NCBI GenBank assembly: GCA_037127255.1
Contig: JBANSL010000009.1
Span: 26,376,475-26,440,474 of the forward strand
Length of the DNA: 64,000 bases
Origin: Persicaria tinctoria
Taxonomy: Eukaryota > Streptophyta > Magnoliopsida > Caryophyllales > Polygonaceae
Reading direction: 5' to 3'
In this document: piece by piece, positions 37,601 to 50,048 of the stretch
Layout of the letters: every line of letters starts with the position of its first letter
Position numbering within the stretch: position 1 is the first letter of the stretch
The notes under the pieces: model-generated
The model's input: the letters and a program-made list of their open reading frames with translations, nothing else
Told to the model about the DNA's origin: nothing
Databases searched by the model: none
Program-made: the position numbers and the translations under genes

Positions 37601-39465
37601 TTTATAAGACCCATTACGCGTGATCTTTCTCCGCGTCGGGCCTCTAATCGAAGCTACATTCTCGGAGATGAGATTTTTTATAAGTCCCTAGGACCCTAGA
37701 GCTTGGCTCCGCGTCGGGCCTCCGATCGAAGCTACATTCTCGGAGATGAGATTTTTTATAAGTCCCTAGGACCCTAGAGCTTGGCTTCGCGTCAGACCTC
37801 CGATCGAAGCTACATTCTTGGAGATGAGATTTTTTATAAGTCCCATTACGCGTGATCTTGCTCCGCATCGGGCCTCCAATATAAGTTATATTCTCAGAGA
37901 TGAGATTTTTTATAAGTCCCAAGGACGCTGGAGCTTTGCTCCGCGTCGGGCCTCCAATCGAAGCTACATTCTCGGAGATGACATTTTTTATGAGTCCCTA
38001 GGACGCTGGAGCTTGGCTTCGTGTCGCGCCTCCGACCGAAGCTACATTCTCGGAGATGAGATTTTTTATAAATCCCTAGGACGCTCGAGCTTGTCTCCGC
38101 GTCGGGCCTCCGATCGAAGCTACATTCTGGGAAATGAGATTTTTTATAAGTCCCATTACGAGTGATCTTGCTCCGCGTCGGGCCTCCGATCGAAGCTACA
38201 TTCTAGGAGATGATATTTTTTATAAATCCCTAGGACGCTCGAGCTTGGCTCCGCGTCGGGCCTCCTATCGAAGCTACATTCTGGGATATGAGATTTTTTA
38301 TAAGTCCCATTACGCGTGATCTTTCTCCGCGTCGGGCCTCTAATTGAAGCTACATACTCGGAGATGAGATTTTTTATAAGTCCCTAGGACCCTAGAGCTT
38401 GGCTCCGCGTCGGGCCTCCGATCGAAGCTACATTCTCGGAGATGAGATTTTTTATAAGTCCCATTACGCGTGATCTTGCTCCGCATCGGGCCTCCAATAT
38501 AAGCTATATTCTCATAGATGAGATTTTTTATAAGTCCCAAGGACGATGGAGCTTTGCTCCGCGTCGGGCCTCCGATCGAAGCTACATTCTCGGAGATGAC
38601 ATTTTTTATGAGTCCCTAGGACGCTGGAGCTTGGCTTCGTGTCGGGCCTCCGACCGAAGCTACATTCTCGGAGATGAGATTTTTTATAAATCCCTAGGAC
38701 GCTCGAGCTTGTCTCCGCGTCGGGCCTCCGATCGAAGCTACATTCTGGGAAATGAGATTTTTTATAAGTCCCATTACGAGTGATCTTGCTCCGCGTCGGG
38801 CCTCCGATCGAAGCTACATTCTCGGAGATGAGATTTTTTATAAGTCCCTAGGACGCTGGAGCTTGGCTCCGCGTCGGCCCTCCGATCGAAGCTATATTCT
38901 CGGAGATGAGATTTTTTATAAGTCCCATTACGCGTGATCTTACTCCGCGTCGGGCCTCCGATCGAAGCTGCATTCTCGGAGATGAGATTTTTTATAAGTC
39001 CCATTACGCATGATATTGCTCCGCGTCGGTCCTCCAATAGAAGCTACATTCTCGGAGATGATATTTTTTATAAGTCCCAAGGACGCTGGAGCTTTGCTCC
39101 GCGTCGGGCCTCCGATCGAAGCTACATTCTCGGAGATGAGATTTTTTATAAATCCCTAGGACGCTCGAGCTTGTCTCCGCGTCGGGCCTCCGATCGAAGC
39201 TACATTCTGGGAAATGAGATTTTTTATAAGTCCCATTACAAGTGATCTTGCTCCGCGTCGGGCCTCTGATCGAAGCTACATTCTCGGAGATGATATTTTT
39301 TATAAGTCCCTAGGACCCTAGAGCTTGGCTCCGCGTCGGGCCTCCGATCGAAGCTACATTCTCGGAGATGAGATTTTTTATAAATCCCTAGGACGCTCGA
39401 GCTTGTCTCCGCGTCGGGCCTCCGATCGAAGCTACATTCTGGGAAATGAGATTTTATATAAGTCC
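28652..39465 (+). repeat. Mosaic of 618/696-bp units with displaced 772-bp family pieces
   Basis: The dyad-bearing B1 monomer (CCAATATAAGC or CCAATATAAGT) starts at 28652, 32358, 33054, 33750, 34368, 35064, 35682, 37148, 37844 and 38462. Most neighbouring spacings are 618 or 696. A displaced piece of the 772-bp family, with the GAGAGTTTTTATAAG monomer, lies at about 29880-30830. Longer segments recur at offsets 2010, 2162, 2780, 4094 and 4868, all equal to 78a + 76b. Confidence 0.85.
33054..33749 (+). repeat. 696-bp (9-monomer) HOR unit, example
   Basis: B1 starts at 33054 and again at 33750, 696 bp later. The unit is the 618-bp order plus one further A monomer of the GGACCCTAGAGCTTGG type, giving 6 A + 3 B. 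The added A carries TTCGCGTCAGACC. The unit recurs at 35064 minus 696, at 37148, at 40162 minus 696 and in the 1854-bp HOR. Confidence 0.85.
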
Positions 39466-42400
39466 CATTACGCGTGATCTTGCTCCGCATCGGGCCTCCA
39501 ATATAAGCTATATTCTCATAGATGAGATTTTTTATAAGTCCCAAGGACGATGGAGCTTTGCTCCGCGTCGGGCCTCCGATCGAAGCTACATTCTCGGAGA
39601 TGACATTTTTTATGAGTCCCTAGGACGCTGGAGCTTGGCTTCGTGTCGGGCCTCCGACCGAAGCTACATTCTCGGAGATGAGATTTTTTATAAATCCCTA
39701 GGACGCTCGAGCTTGTCTCCGCGTCGGTCCTCCGATCGAAGCTACATTCTGGGAAATGAGATTTTTTATAAGTCCCATTACGAGTGATCTTGCTCCGCGT
39801 CGGGCCTCTGATCGAAGCTACATTCTCGGAGATGATATTTTTTATAAATCCCTAGGACGCTCGAGCTTGGCTCCGCGTCGGGCCTCCTATCGAAGCTACA
39901 TTCTGGGATATGAGATTTTTTATAAGACCCATTACGCGTGATCTTTCTCCGCGTCGGGCCTCTAATCGAAGCTACATTCTCGGAGATGAGATTTTTTATA
40001 AGTCCCTAGGACCCTAGAGCTTGGCTCCGCGTCGGGCCTCCGATCGAAGCTACATTCTCGGAGATGAGATTTTTTATAAGTCCCTAGGACCCTAGAGCTT
40101 GGCTTCGCGTCAGACCTCCGATCGAAGCTACATTCTTGGAGATGAGATTTTTTATAAGTCCCATTACGCGTGATCTTGCTCCGCATCGGGCCTCCAATAT
40201 AAGTTATATTCTCATAGATGAGATTTTTTATAAGTCCCAAGGACGCTGGAGCTTTGCTCCGCGTCGGGCCTCCGATCGAAGCTACATTCTCGAAGATGAC
40301 ATTTTTTATGAGTCCCTAGGACGCTGGAGCTTGGCTTCGTGTCGGGCCTCCGACCGAAGCTACATTCTCGGAGATGAGATTTTTTTTAAATCCCTAGGAC
40401 GCTCGAGCTTGTCTCCGCGTCGGGCCTCCGATCGAAGCTACATTCTGGGAAATGAGATTTTTTATAAGTCCCATTACGAGTGATCTTGCTCCGCGTCGGG
40501 CCTCCGATCGAAGCTACATTCTCGGAGATGAGATTTTTTATAAGTCCCTAGGACGCTGGAGCTTGGCTCCGCGTCGGCCCTCCGATCGAAGCTATATTCT
40601 CGGAGATGAGATTTTTTATAAGTCCCATTACGCGTGATCTTACTCCGCGTCGGGCCTCCGATCGAAGCTGCATTCTCGGAGATGAGATTTTTTATAAGTC
40701 CCATTACGCATGATATTGCTCCGCGTCGGTCCTCCAATAGAAGCTACATTCTCGGAGATGATATTTTTTATAAGTCCCAAGGACGCTGGAGCTTTGCTCC
40801 GCGTCGGGCCTCCGATCGAAGCTACGTTCTCGGAGATGAGATTTTTTATGAGTCCCTAGGACGCTGGAGCTTCACTTCGTGTCGGGCCTCCGACCGAAGC
40901 TACATTCTCGGAGATGAGATTTTTTATAAATCCCTAGGACGCTCGAGCTTGTCTCCGCGTCGGGCCTCCGATCGAAGCTACATTCTGGGAAATGAGATTT
41001 TTTATAAGTCCCATTACGAGTGATCTTGCTCCGCGTCGGGCCTCCGATCGAAGCTACATTCTAGGAGATGATATTTTTTATAAATCCCTAGGACGCTCGA
41101 GCTTGGCTCCGCGTCGGGCCTCCTATCGAAGCTACATTCTGGGATATGAGCTTTTTTATAAGTCCCATTACGCGTGATCTTTCTCCGCGTCGGGCCTCTA
41201 ATTGAAGCTACATTCTCGGAGATGAGATTTTTTATAAGTCCCTAGGACCCTAGAGCTTGGCTCCGCGTCGGGCCTCCGATCGAAGCTACATTCTCGGAGA
41301 TGAGATTTTTTATAAGTCCCATTACGCGTGATCTTGCTCCGCATCGGGCCTCCAATATAAGCTATATTCTCATAGATGAGATTTTTTATAAGTCCCAAGG
41401 ACGATGGAGCTTTGCTCCGCGTCGGGCCTCCGATCGAAGCTACATTCTCGGAGATGACATTTTTTATGAGTCCCTAGGACGCTGGAGCTTGGCTTCGTGT
41501 CGGGCCTCCGACCGAAGCTACATTCTCGGAGATGAGATTTTTTATAAATCCCTAGGACGCTCGAGCTTCTCTCCGCGTCGGGCCTCCGATCGAAGCTACA
41601 TTCTGGGAAATGAGATTTTTTATAAGTCCCATTACGAGTGATCTTGCTCCGCGTCGGGCCTCTGATCGAAGCTACATTCTCGGAGATGATATTTTTTATA
41701 AATCCCTAGGACGCTCGAGCTTGGCTCCGCGTCGGGCCTCCTATCGAAGCTACATTCTGGGATATGAGATTTTTTATAAGACCCATTACGCGTGATCTTT
41801 CTCCGCGTCGGGCCTCTAATCGAAGCTACATTCTCGGAGATGAGATTTTTTATAAGTCCCTAGGACCCTAGAGCTTGGCTCCGCGTCGGGCCTCCGATCG
41901 AAGCTACATTCTCGGAGATGAGATTTTTTATAAGTCCCTAGGACCCTAGAGCTTGGCTTCGCGTCAGACCTCCGATCGAAGCTACATTCTTGGAGATGAG
42001 ATTTTTTATAAGTCCCATTACGCGTGATCTTGCTCCGCATCGGGCCTCCAATATAAGTTATATTCTCATAGATGAGATTTTTTATAAGTCCCAAGGACGC
42101 TGGAGCTTTGCTCCGCGTCGGGCCTCCGATCGAAGCTACATTCTCGGAGATGACATTTTTTATGAGTCCCTAGGACGCTGGAGCTTGGCTTCGTGTCGGG
42201 CCTCCGACCGAAGCTACATTCTCGGAGATGAGATTTTTTTTAAATCCCTAGGACGCTCGAGCTTGTCTCCGCGTCGGGCCTCCGATCGAAGCTACATTCT
42301 GGGAAATGAGATTTTTTATAAGTCCCATTACGAGTGACCTTGCTCCGCGTCGGGCCTCCGATCGAAGCTACATTCTCGGAGATGAGATTTTTTATAAGTC

Positions 42401-43700
42401 CCTAGGACGCTGGAGCTTGGCTCCGCGTCGGCCCTCAGATCGAAGCTATATTCTCGGAGATGAGATTTTTTATAAGTCCCATTACGCGTGATCTTACTCC
42501 GCGTCGGGCCTCCGATCGAAGCTGCATTCTCGGAGATGAGATTTTTTATAAGTCCCATTACGCATGATATTGCTCCGCGTCGGTCCTCCAATAGAAGCTA
42601 CATTCTCGGAGATGATATTTTTTATAAGTCCCAAGGACGCTGGAGCTTTGCTCCGCGTCGGGCCTCCGATCGAAGCTACATTCTCGGAGATGAGATTTTT
42701 TATGAGTCCCTAGGACGCTGGAGCTTCGCTTCGTGTCGGGCCTCTGACCGAAGCTACATTCTCGGAGATGAGATTTTTTATAAATCCCTAGGACGCTCGA
42801 GCTTGTCTCCGCGTCGGGCCTCCGATCGAAGCTACATTCTGGGAAATGAGATTTTTTATAAGTCCCATTACGAGTGATCTTGCTCCGCGTCGGGCCTCCG
42901 ATCGAAGCTACATTCTAGGAGATGATATTTTTTATAAATCCCTAGGACGCTCGAGCTTGGCTCCGCGTCGAGCCTCCTATTGAAGCTACATTCTGGGATA
43001 TGAGCTTTTTTATAAGTCCCATTACGCGTGATCTTTCTCCGCGTCGGGCCTCTAATTGAAGCTACATTCTCGGAGATGAGATTTTTTATAAGTCCCTAGG
43101 ACCCTAGAGCTTGGCTCCGCGTCGGGCCTCCGATCGAAGCTACATTCTCGGAGATGAGATTTTTTATAAGTCCCATTACGCGTGATCTTGCTCCGCATCG
43201 GGCCTCCAATATAAGCTATATTCTCATAGATGAGATTTTTTATAAGTCCCAAGGACGATGGAGCTTTGCTCCGCGTCGGGCCTCCGATCGAAGCTACATT
43301 CTCGGAGATGACATTTTTTATGAGTCCCTAGGACGCTGGAGCTTGGCTTCGTGTCGGGCCTCCGACCGAAGCTACATTCTCGGAGATGAGATTTTTTATA
43401 AATCCCTAGGACGCTCGAGCTTGTCTCCGCGTCGGGCCTCCGATCGAAGCTACATTCTGGGAAATGAGATTTTTTATAAGTCCCATTACGAGTGATCTTG
43501 CTCCGCGTCGGGCCTCTGATCGAAGCTACATTCTCGGAGATGATATTTTTTATAAATCCCTAGGACGCTCGAGCTTGGCTCCGCGTCGGGCCTCCTATCG
43601 AAGCTACATTCTGGGATATGAGATTTTTTATAAGACCCATTACGCGTGATCTTTCTCCGCGTCGGGCCTCTAATCGAAGCTACATTCTCGGAGATGAGAT
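39466..43700 (+). repeat. 1854-bp (24-monomer) HOR, about 2.3 copies
   Basis: Units start at B1 monomers at 39466, 41320 and 43174. The period equals 15 A + 9 B. Each unit is a 696-bp nine-monomer part and a 1158-bp fifteen-monomer part (B1 at 40162, 42016 and 43870 mark the part boundaries). Shared private variants such as GATTTTTTTTAAATCC (near 40380 and 42234) and CATGATATTGCTCC confirm the copies. The third copy decays after about 43700. Confidence 0.88.
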
Positions 43701-46700
43701 TTTTTATAAGTCCCTAGGACCCCAGAGCTTGGCTCCGCGTCGGGCCTCCGATCGAAGCTATATTCTCGGAGATGAGATTTTTTATAAGTCCCTAGGACCC
43801 TAGAGCTTGGCTCCGCGTCAGACCTCCGATCGAAGCTACATTCTTAAAGATGAGATTTTTTATAAGTCCCATTACGCGTGATCTTGCTCCGCATCGGGCC
43901 TCCAATATAAGTTATATTCTCAGAGATGAGATTTTTTATAAGTCCCAAGGACGCTGGAGCTTTGCTCCGCGTCGGGCCTCCGATCGAAGCTACATTCTCG
44001 GAGATGACATTTTTTATGAGTCCCTAGGACGCTGGAGCTTGGCTTCGTGTCGGGCCTGCGACCGAAGCTACATTCTCGGAGATGAGATTTTTTATAAATC
44101 CCTAGGACGCTCGAGCTTGTCTCCGCGTCGGGCCTCCGATCGAAGCTACATTATGGGAAATGAGATTTTTTATAAGTCCCATTACGAGTGATCTTGCTCC
44201 GCGTCGGGCCTCCGATCGAAGCTACATTCTCGGAGATGAGATTTTTTATAAGTCCCAAGGACGCTGGAGCTTGGCTCCGCGTCGGCCCTCCGATCGAAGC
44301 TATATTCTCGGAGATGAGATTTTTTATAAGTCCCATTACGCGTGATCTTACTCCGCATCGGGCCTCCGATTGAAGCTGCATTCTCGGAGATGAGATTTTT
44401 TATAAGTCCCATTACGCATGATTTTGCTCCGCGTCGGTCCTCCAATAGAAGCTACATTCTCGGAGATGAGATTTTTTATAAGTCCCAAGGACGCTGGAGC
44501 TTTGCTCCGCGTCGGGCCTCCGATCGAAGCTACATTCTCGAAGATGAGATTTTTTATGAGTCCCTAGGACGCTGGAGCTTCAATTCGTGTCGGGCCTCCG
44601 ACCGAAGCTACATTCTCGGAGATGAGATTTTTTATAAATCCCTAGGACGCTCGAGCTTGTCTCCGCGTCGGGCCTCCGATCGAAGCTACATTCTGGGAAA
44701 TGAGATTTTTTATAAGTCCCATTACGAGTGATCTTGCTCCGTGTCGGGCCTCTGATCGAAGCTACATTCTCGGAGATGATATTTTTTATAAATCCCTAGG
44801 ACGCTCGAGCATGGCTCCACGTCGGGCCTCCTATCGAAGCTATATTCTGGGATATGAGATTTTTTATAAGACCCATTACGCGTGATCTTTCTCCGCGTCG
44901 GGCCTCTAATCGAAGCTACATTCTCGGAGATGAGATTTTTTATAAGTCCCTAGGACCCTAGAGCTTGGCTCCGCGTCGGGCCTCCGATCGAAGCTACATT
45001 CTCGGAGATGAGATTTTTTATAAGTCCCATTACGCGTGATCTTGCTCTGCATCGGGCCTCCAATATAAGCTATATTCTCAGAGATGAGATTTTTTATAAG
45101 TCCCAAGGACGCTGGAGCTTTGCTCCGCGTCCGGCCTCCGATCGAAGTTACATTCTCGGAGATGACATTTTTTATGAGTCCCTAGGACGCTGGAGCTTGG
45201 TTTCGTGTCGGGCCTCCGACCGAAGCTACATTCTCGGAGATGAGATTTTTTATAAATCCCTAGGACGCTCGAGCTTGTCTCCGCGTCGGGCCTCCGGTCG
45301 AAGCTACATTCGGGGAAATGAGATTTTTTATAAGTCCCATAACGAGTGATCTTGCTCCGCGTCGGGCCTCCGATCGAAGCTACATTCTCGGAGATGATAT
45401 TTTTTATAAATCCCTAGGACGCTCGAGCTTGGCTCCGCGTCGGGCCTCCTATCGAAGCTACATTCTGGGATATGAGATTTTTTATAAGTCTCATTACGCG
45501 TGATCTTTCTCCGTGTCGGGCCTCTAATCGAAGCTACATTCTCGGAGATGAGATTTTTTATAAGTCCCTAGGACCCTAGAGCTTGGCTCCGCGTCGGACC
45601 TCCGATCGAAGCTACATTCTTGGAGATGAGATTTTCTATAAGTCCCATTACGCATGATCTTGCTCCGCATCGGGCCTCCAATATAAGTTATATTCTCAGA
45701 GATGAGATTTTTTATAAGTCCCAGGGACGCTGGAGCTTTTCTCCGCGTCGGGCCTCCGATCGAAGCTACATTCTCGGAGATGACATTTTTTATGAGTCCC
45801 TAGGACGCTGGAGCTTGGCTTCGTGTCGGGCCTCCGACCGAAGCTACATTCTCGGAGATGAGATTTTTTATAAATCCCTAGGACGCTCGAGCTTGTCTCC
45901 GCGTCGGGCCTCCGATCGAAGCTACATTCTGGGAAATGAGATTTTTTATAAGTCCCATTACGAGTGATCTTGCTCCGCGTCGGGCCTCCGATCGAAGCTA
46001 CATTCTCGGAGATGAGATTTTTTATAAGTCCCTAGGACCTTAGAGCTTGGCTCCGCGTCGGGCCTCCGATCGAAGCTACATTCTTGGAGATGAGATTTTT
46101 TATAAGTCCCATTACACGTGATCTTGCTCCGCATCGGGCCTCCAATATAAGTTATATTCTCAGAGATGAGATTTTTTATAAGTCCCAAGGACGCTGGAGC
46201 TTTGCTCCGCGTCGGGCCTCCGATCGAAGCTACATTCTCGGAGATGACATTTTTTATGAGTCCCTAGGACGCTGGAGCTTGGCTTCGTGTCGGGCCTCCG
46301 ACCGAAGCTACATTCTCGGAGATGAGATTTTTTATAAATCCCTAGGACGCTCGAGCTTGTCTCCGCGTCGGGCCTCCGGTCGAAGCTACATTCTGGGAAA
46401 TGAGATTTTTTATAAGTCCCATTACGAGTGATCTTGCTCCGCGTCGGGCCTCCGATCGAAGCTACATTCTCGGAGATGAGATTTTTTATAAGTCCCTAGG
46501 ACGCTGGGCTTGGCTCCGCGTCGGCCCTCCGATCGAAGGTATATTCTCGAAGATGAGATTTTTTATAAGTCCCATTATGCGTGATCTTGCTCCGCGTCGG
46601 GCCTCCGATCGAAGCTGCATTCTCGGAGATGAGATTTTTTATAAGTCCCATTACGCATGATTTTGCTCCGCGTCGGTCCTCCAATAGAAGCTACATTCTC

Positions 46701-47112
46701 GGAGATGAGATTTTTTATAAGTCCCAAGGACGCTAGAGCTTTGCTCCGCGTCGGGCCTCCGATTGAAGCTACATTCTCGAAGATGAGATTTTTTATGAGT
46801 CCCTAGGACGCTGGAGCTTCGCTTCGTGTCGGGCCTCCGACCGAAGCTACATTCTCGGAGATGAGATTTTTTATAAATCCCTAGGACGCTCGAGCTTGTC
46901 TCCGCGTCGGGCCTCCGATCGAAGCTACATTCTGGGAAATGAGATTTTTTATAAGTCCCATTACGAGTGATCTTGCTCCGCGTCGGGCCTCCGATCGAAG
47001 CTACATTCTCGGAGATGATATTTTTTATAAATCCCTAGGACGCTCGAGCTTGGCTCCGCGTCGGGCCTCCGATCGAAGCTACATTCTCGGAGATGAGATT
47101 TTTTATAAGTCC
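43700..47112 (+). repeat. Mixed block between the 1854-bp and 618-bp arrays
   Basis: B1 monomers start at 43870, 45028, 45646 and 46110, spaced 1158, 618 and 464 bp, then 1003 to 47113. The last spacing is one base short of 8 A + 5 B = 1004, explained by a missing A in GACGCTGGGCTTGG near 46505. Monomers are those of neighbouring HORs, with scattered substitutions. Confidence 0.82.
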
Positions 47113-50048
47113 CATTACGCGTGATCTTGCTCCGCATCGGGCCTCCAATATAAGCTATATTCTCAGAGATGAGATTTTTTATAAGTCCCAAGGACGCTGG
47201 AGCTTTGCTCCGCGTCGGGCCTCCGATCGAAGCTACATTCTCGGAGATGACATTTTTTATGAGTCCCTAGGACGCTGGAGCTTGGCTTCGTGTCGGGCCT
47301 CCGACCGAAGCTACATTCTCGGAGATGAGATTTTTTATAAATCCCTAGGACGCTCGAGCTTGTCTCCGCGTCGGGCCTCCGATCGAAGCTACATTATGGG
47401 AAATGAGATTTTTTATAAGTCCCATTACGAGTGATCTTTCTCCGCGTCGGGCCTCCGATCGAAGCTACATTCTCGGAGATGATATTTTTTATAAATCCCT
47501 AGGACGCTCGAGCTTGGCTCCGCGTCGGGCCTCCTATCGAAGCTACATTCTGGGATATGAGATTTTTTATAAGTCCCATTACGCGTGATCTTTCTCCGCG
47601 TCGGGCCTCTAATCGAAGCTACATTCTCCGAGAGGAGATTTTTTATAAGTCCCTAGGACCCTAGAGCTTGGCTCCGCGTCAGTCCTCCGATCGAAGCTAC
47701 ATTCTCGGAGATGAGATTTTTTATAAGTCCCATTACGCGTGATCTTGCTCCGCATCGGGCCTCCAATATAAGCTATATTCTCAGAGATGAGATTTTTTAT
47801 TAGTCCCAAGGACGCTGGAGCTTTGCTCCGCGTCGGGCCTCCGATCGAAGCTACATTCTCGGAGATGACATTTTTTATGAGTCCCTAGGACGCTGGAGCT
47901 TGGCTTCGTGTCGGGCCTCCGACCGAAGCTACATTCTCGGAGATGAGATTTTTTATAAATCCCTAGGACGCTCGAGCTTGTCTCCGCGTCGGGCCTCCGA
48001 TCGAAGCTACATTTTGGGAAATGAGATTTTTTATAAGTCCCATTACGAGTGATCTTGCTCTGCGTCGGGCCTCTGATCGAAGCTACATTCTCGGAGATGA
48101 TATTTTTTATAAATCCCTAGGACGCTCGAGCTTGGCTCCGCGTCGGGCCTCCTATCGAAGCTACATTCTGGGATATGAGATTTTTTATAAGTCCCATTAC
48201 GCGTGATCTTTCTCCGCGTCGGGCCTCTAATCGAAGCTACATTCTCGGAGAGGAGATTTTTTATAAGTCCCTAGGACCCTAGAGCTTGGCTCCGCGTCAG
48301 TCCTCCGATCGAAGCTACATTCTCGGAGATGAGATTTTTTATAAGTCCCATTACGCGTGATCTTGCTCCGCATCGGGCCTCCAATATAAGCTATATTCTC
48401 AGAGATGAGATTTTTTATTAGTCCCAAGGACGCTGGAGCTTTGCTCCGCGTCGGGCCTCCGATCGAAGCTACATTCTCGGAGATGACATTTTTTATGAGT
48501 CCCTAGGACGCTGGAGCTTGGCTTCGTGTCGGGCCTCCGATCGAAGCTACATTCTCGGAGATGAGATTTTTTATAAATCCCTAGGACGCTCGAGCTTGTC
48601 TCCGCGTCGGGCCTCCGATCGAAGCTACATTTTGGGAAATGAGATTTTTTATAAGTCCCATTACGAGTGATCTTGCTCTGCGTCGGGCCTCTGATCGAAG
48701 CTACATTCTCGGAGATGATATTTTTTATAAATCCCTAGGACGCTCGAGCTTGGCTCCGCGTCGGGCCTCCTATCGAAGCTACATTCTGGGATATGAGATT
48801 TTTTATAAGTCTCATTACGCGTGATCTTTCTCCGCGTCGGCCCTCTAATCGAAGCTACATTCTCGGAGATGAGATTTTTTATAAGTCCCTAGGACCCTAG
48901 AGCTTGGCTCCGCGTCGGGCCTCCGATCGAAGCTACATTCTCGGAGATGAGATTTTTTATAAGTCCCATTACGCGTGATCTTGCTCCGCATCGGGCCTCC
49001 AATATAAGCTATATTCTCAGAGATGAGATTTTTAATAAGTCCCAAGGACGCCGGAGCTTTGCTCCGCGTCGGGCCTCCGATCGAAGCTACATTCTCGGAG
49101 ATGACATTTTTTATGAGTCCCTAGGACGCTGGAGCTTGGCTTCGTGTCGGGCCTCCGACCGAAGCTACATTCTCGGAGATGAGATTTTTTATAAATCCCT
49201 AGGACGCTCGAGCTTGTCTCCGCGTCGGGCCTCCTATCGAAGCTACATTCTGGGATATGAGATTTTTTATAAGTCCCATTACGCGTGATCTTTCTCCGCG
49301 TCGGGCCTCTAATCGATGCTACATTCTCGGAGATGAGATTTTTTATAAGTCCCTAGGACCCTAGAGCTTGGCTCCGCGTCGGGCCTCCGATCGAAGCTAC
49401 ATTCTCGGAGATGAGATTTTTTATAAGTCCCATTACGTGTGATCCTGCTCCGCATCGGGCCTCCAATATAAGCTATATTCTCAGAGATGAGATTTTTTAT
49501 AAGTCCCAAGGACGCTGGAGCTTTGCTCCGCGTCCGGCCTCCGATCGAAGCTACATTCTCGGAGATGACATTTTTTATGAGTCCCTAGGACGCTGGAGCT
49601 TGGCTTCGTGTCGGGCCTCCGACCGAAGCTACATTCTCGGAGATGAGATTTTTTATAAATCCCTAGGACGCTCGAGCTTGTCTCCGCGTCGGGCCTCCGA
49701 TCGAAGCTACATTCTGGGAAATGAGATTTTTTATAAGTCCCATAACGAGTGATCTTGCTCCGCGTCGGGCCTCCGATCGAAGCTACATTCTCGGAGATGA
49801 TATTTTTTATAAATCCCTAGGACGCTCGAGCTTGGCTCCGCGTCGGGCCTCCTATCGAAGCTACATTCTGGGATATGAGATTTTTTATAAGTCTCATTAC
49901 GCGTGATCTTTCTCCGTGTCGGGCCTCTAATCGAAGCTACATTCTCGGAGATGAGATTTTTTATAAGTCCCTAGGACCCTAGAGCTTGGCTCCGCGTCAG
50001 ACCTCCGATCGAAGCTATATTCTTGGAGATGAGATTTTTTATAAGTCC
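47113..50048 (+). repeat. 618-bp HOR block with one 464-bp contraction
   Basis: B1 starts lie at 47113, 47731, 48349, 48967, 49431 and 50049. Spacings are 618, 618, 618, 464 and 618. The short unit at 48967-49430 contains a fused A3/A4 monomer at about 49199-49276 and lacks B2. The units at 47731 and 48349 share TTATTAGTCC and TCAGTCCTCC and look like a recent pair. Confidence 0.88.
49199..49276 (+). repeat. Fused A3/A4 monomer, contraction 1
   Basis: The monomer begins as A3 (CTCGAGCTTGTCTCC) and continues as A4 (CCTCCTATCG, GGGATATGAG). The switch lies in the GCGTCGGGCCTCC stretch. B2 is absent, and the unit is 464 bp instead of 618. Confidence 0.85.
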
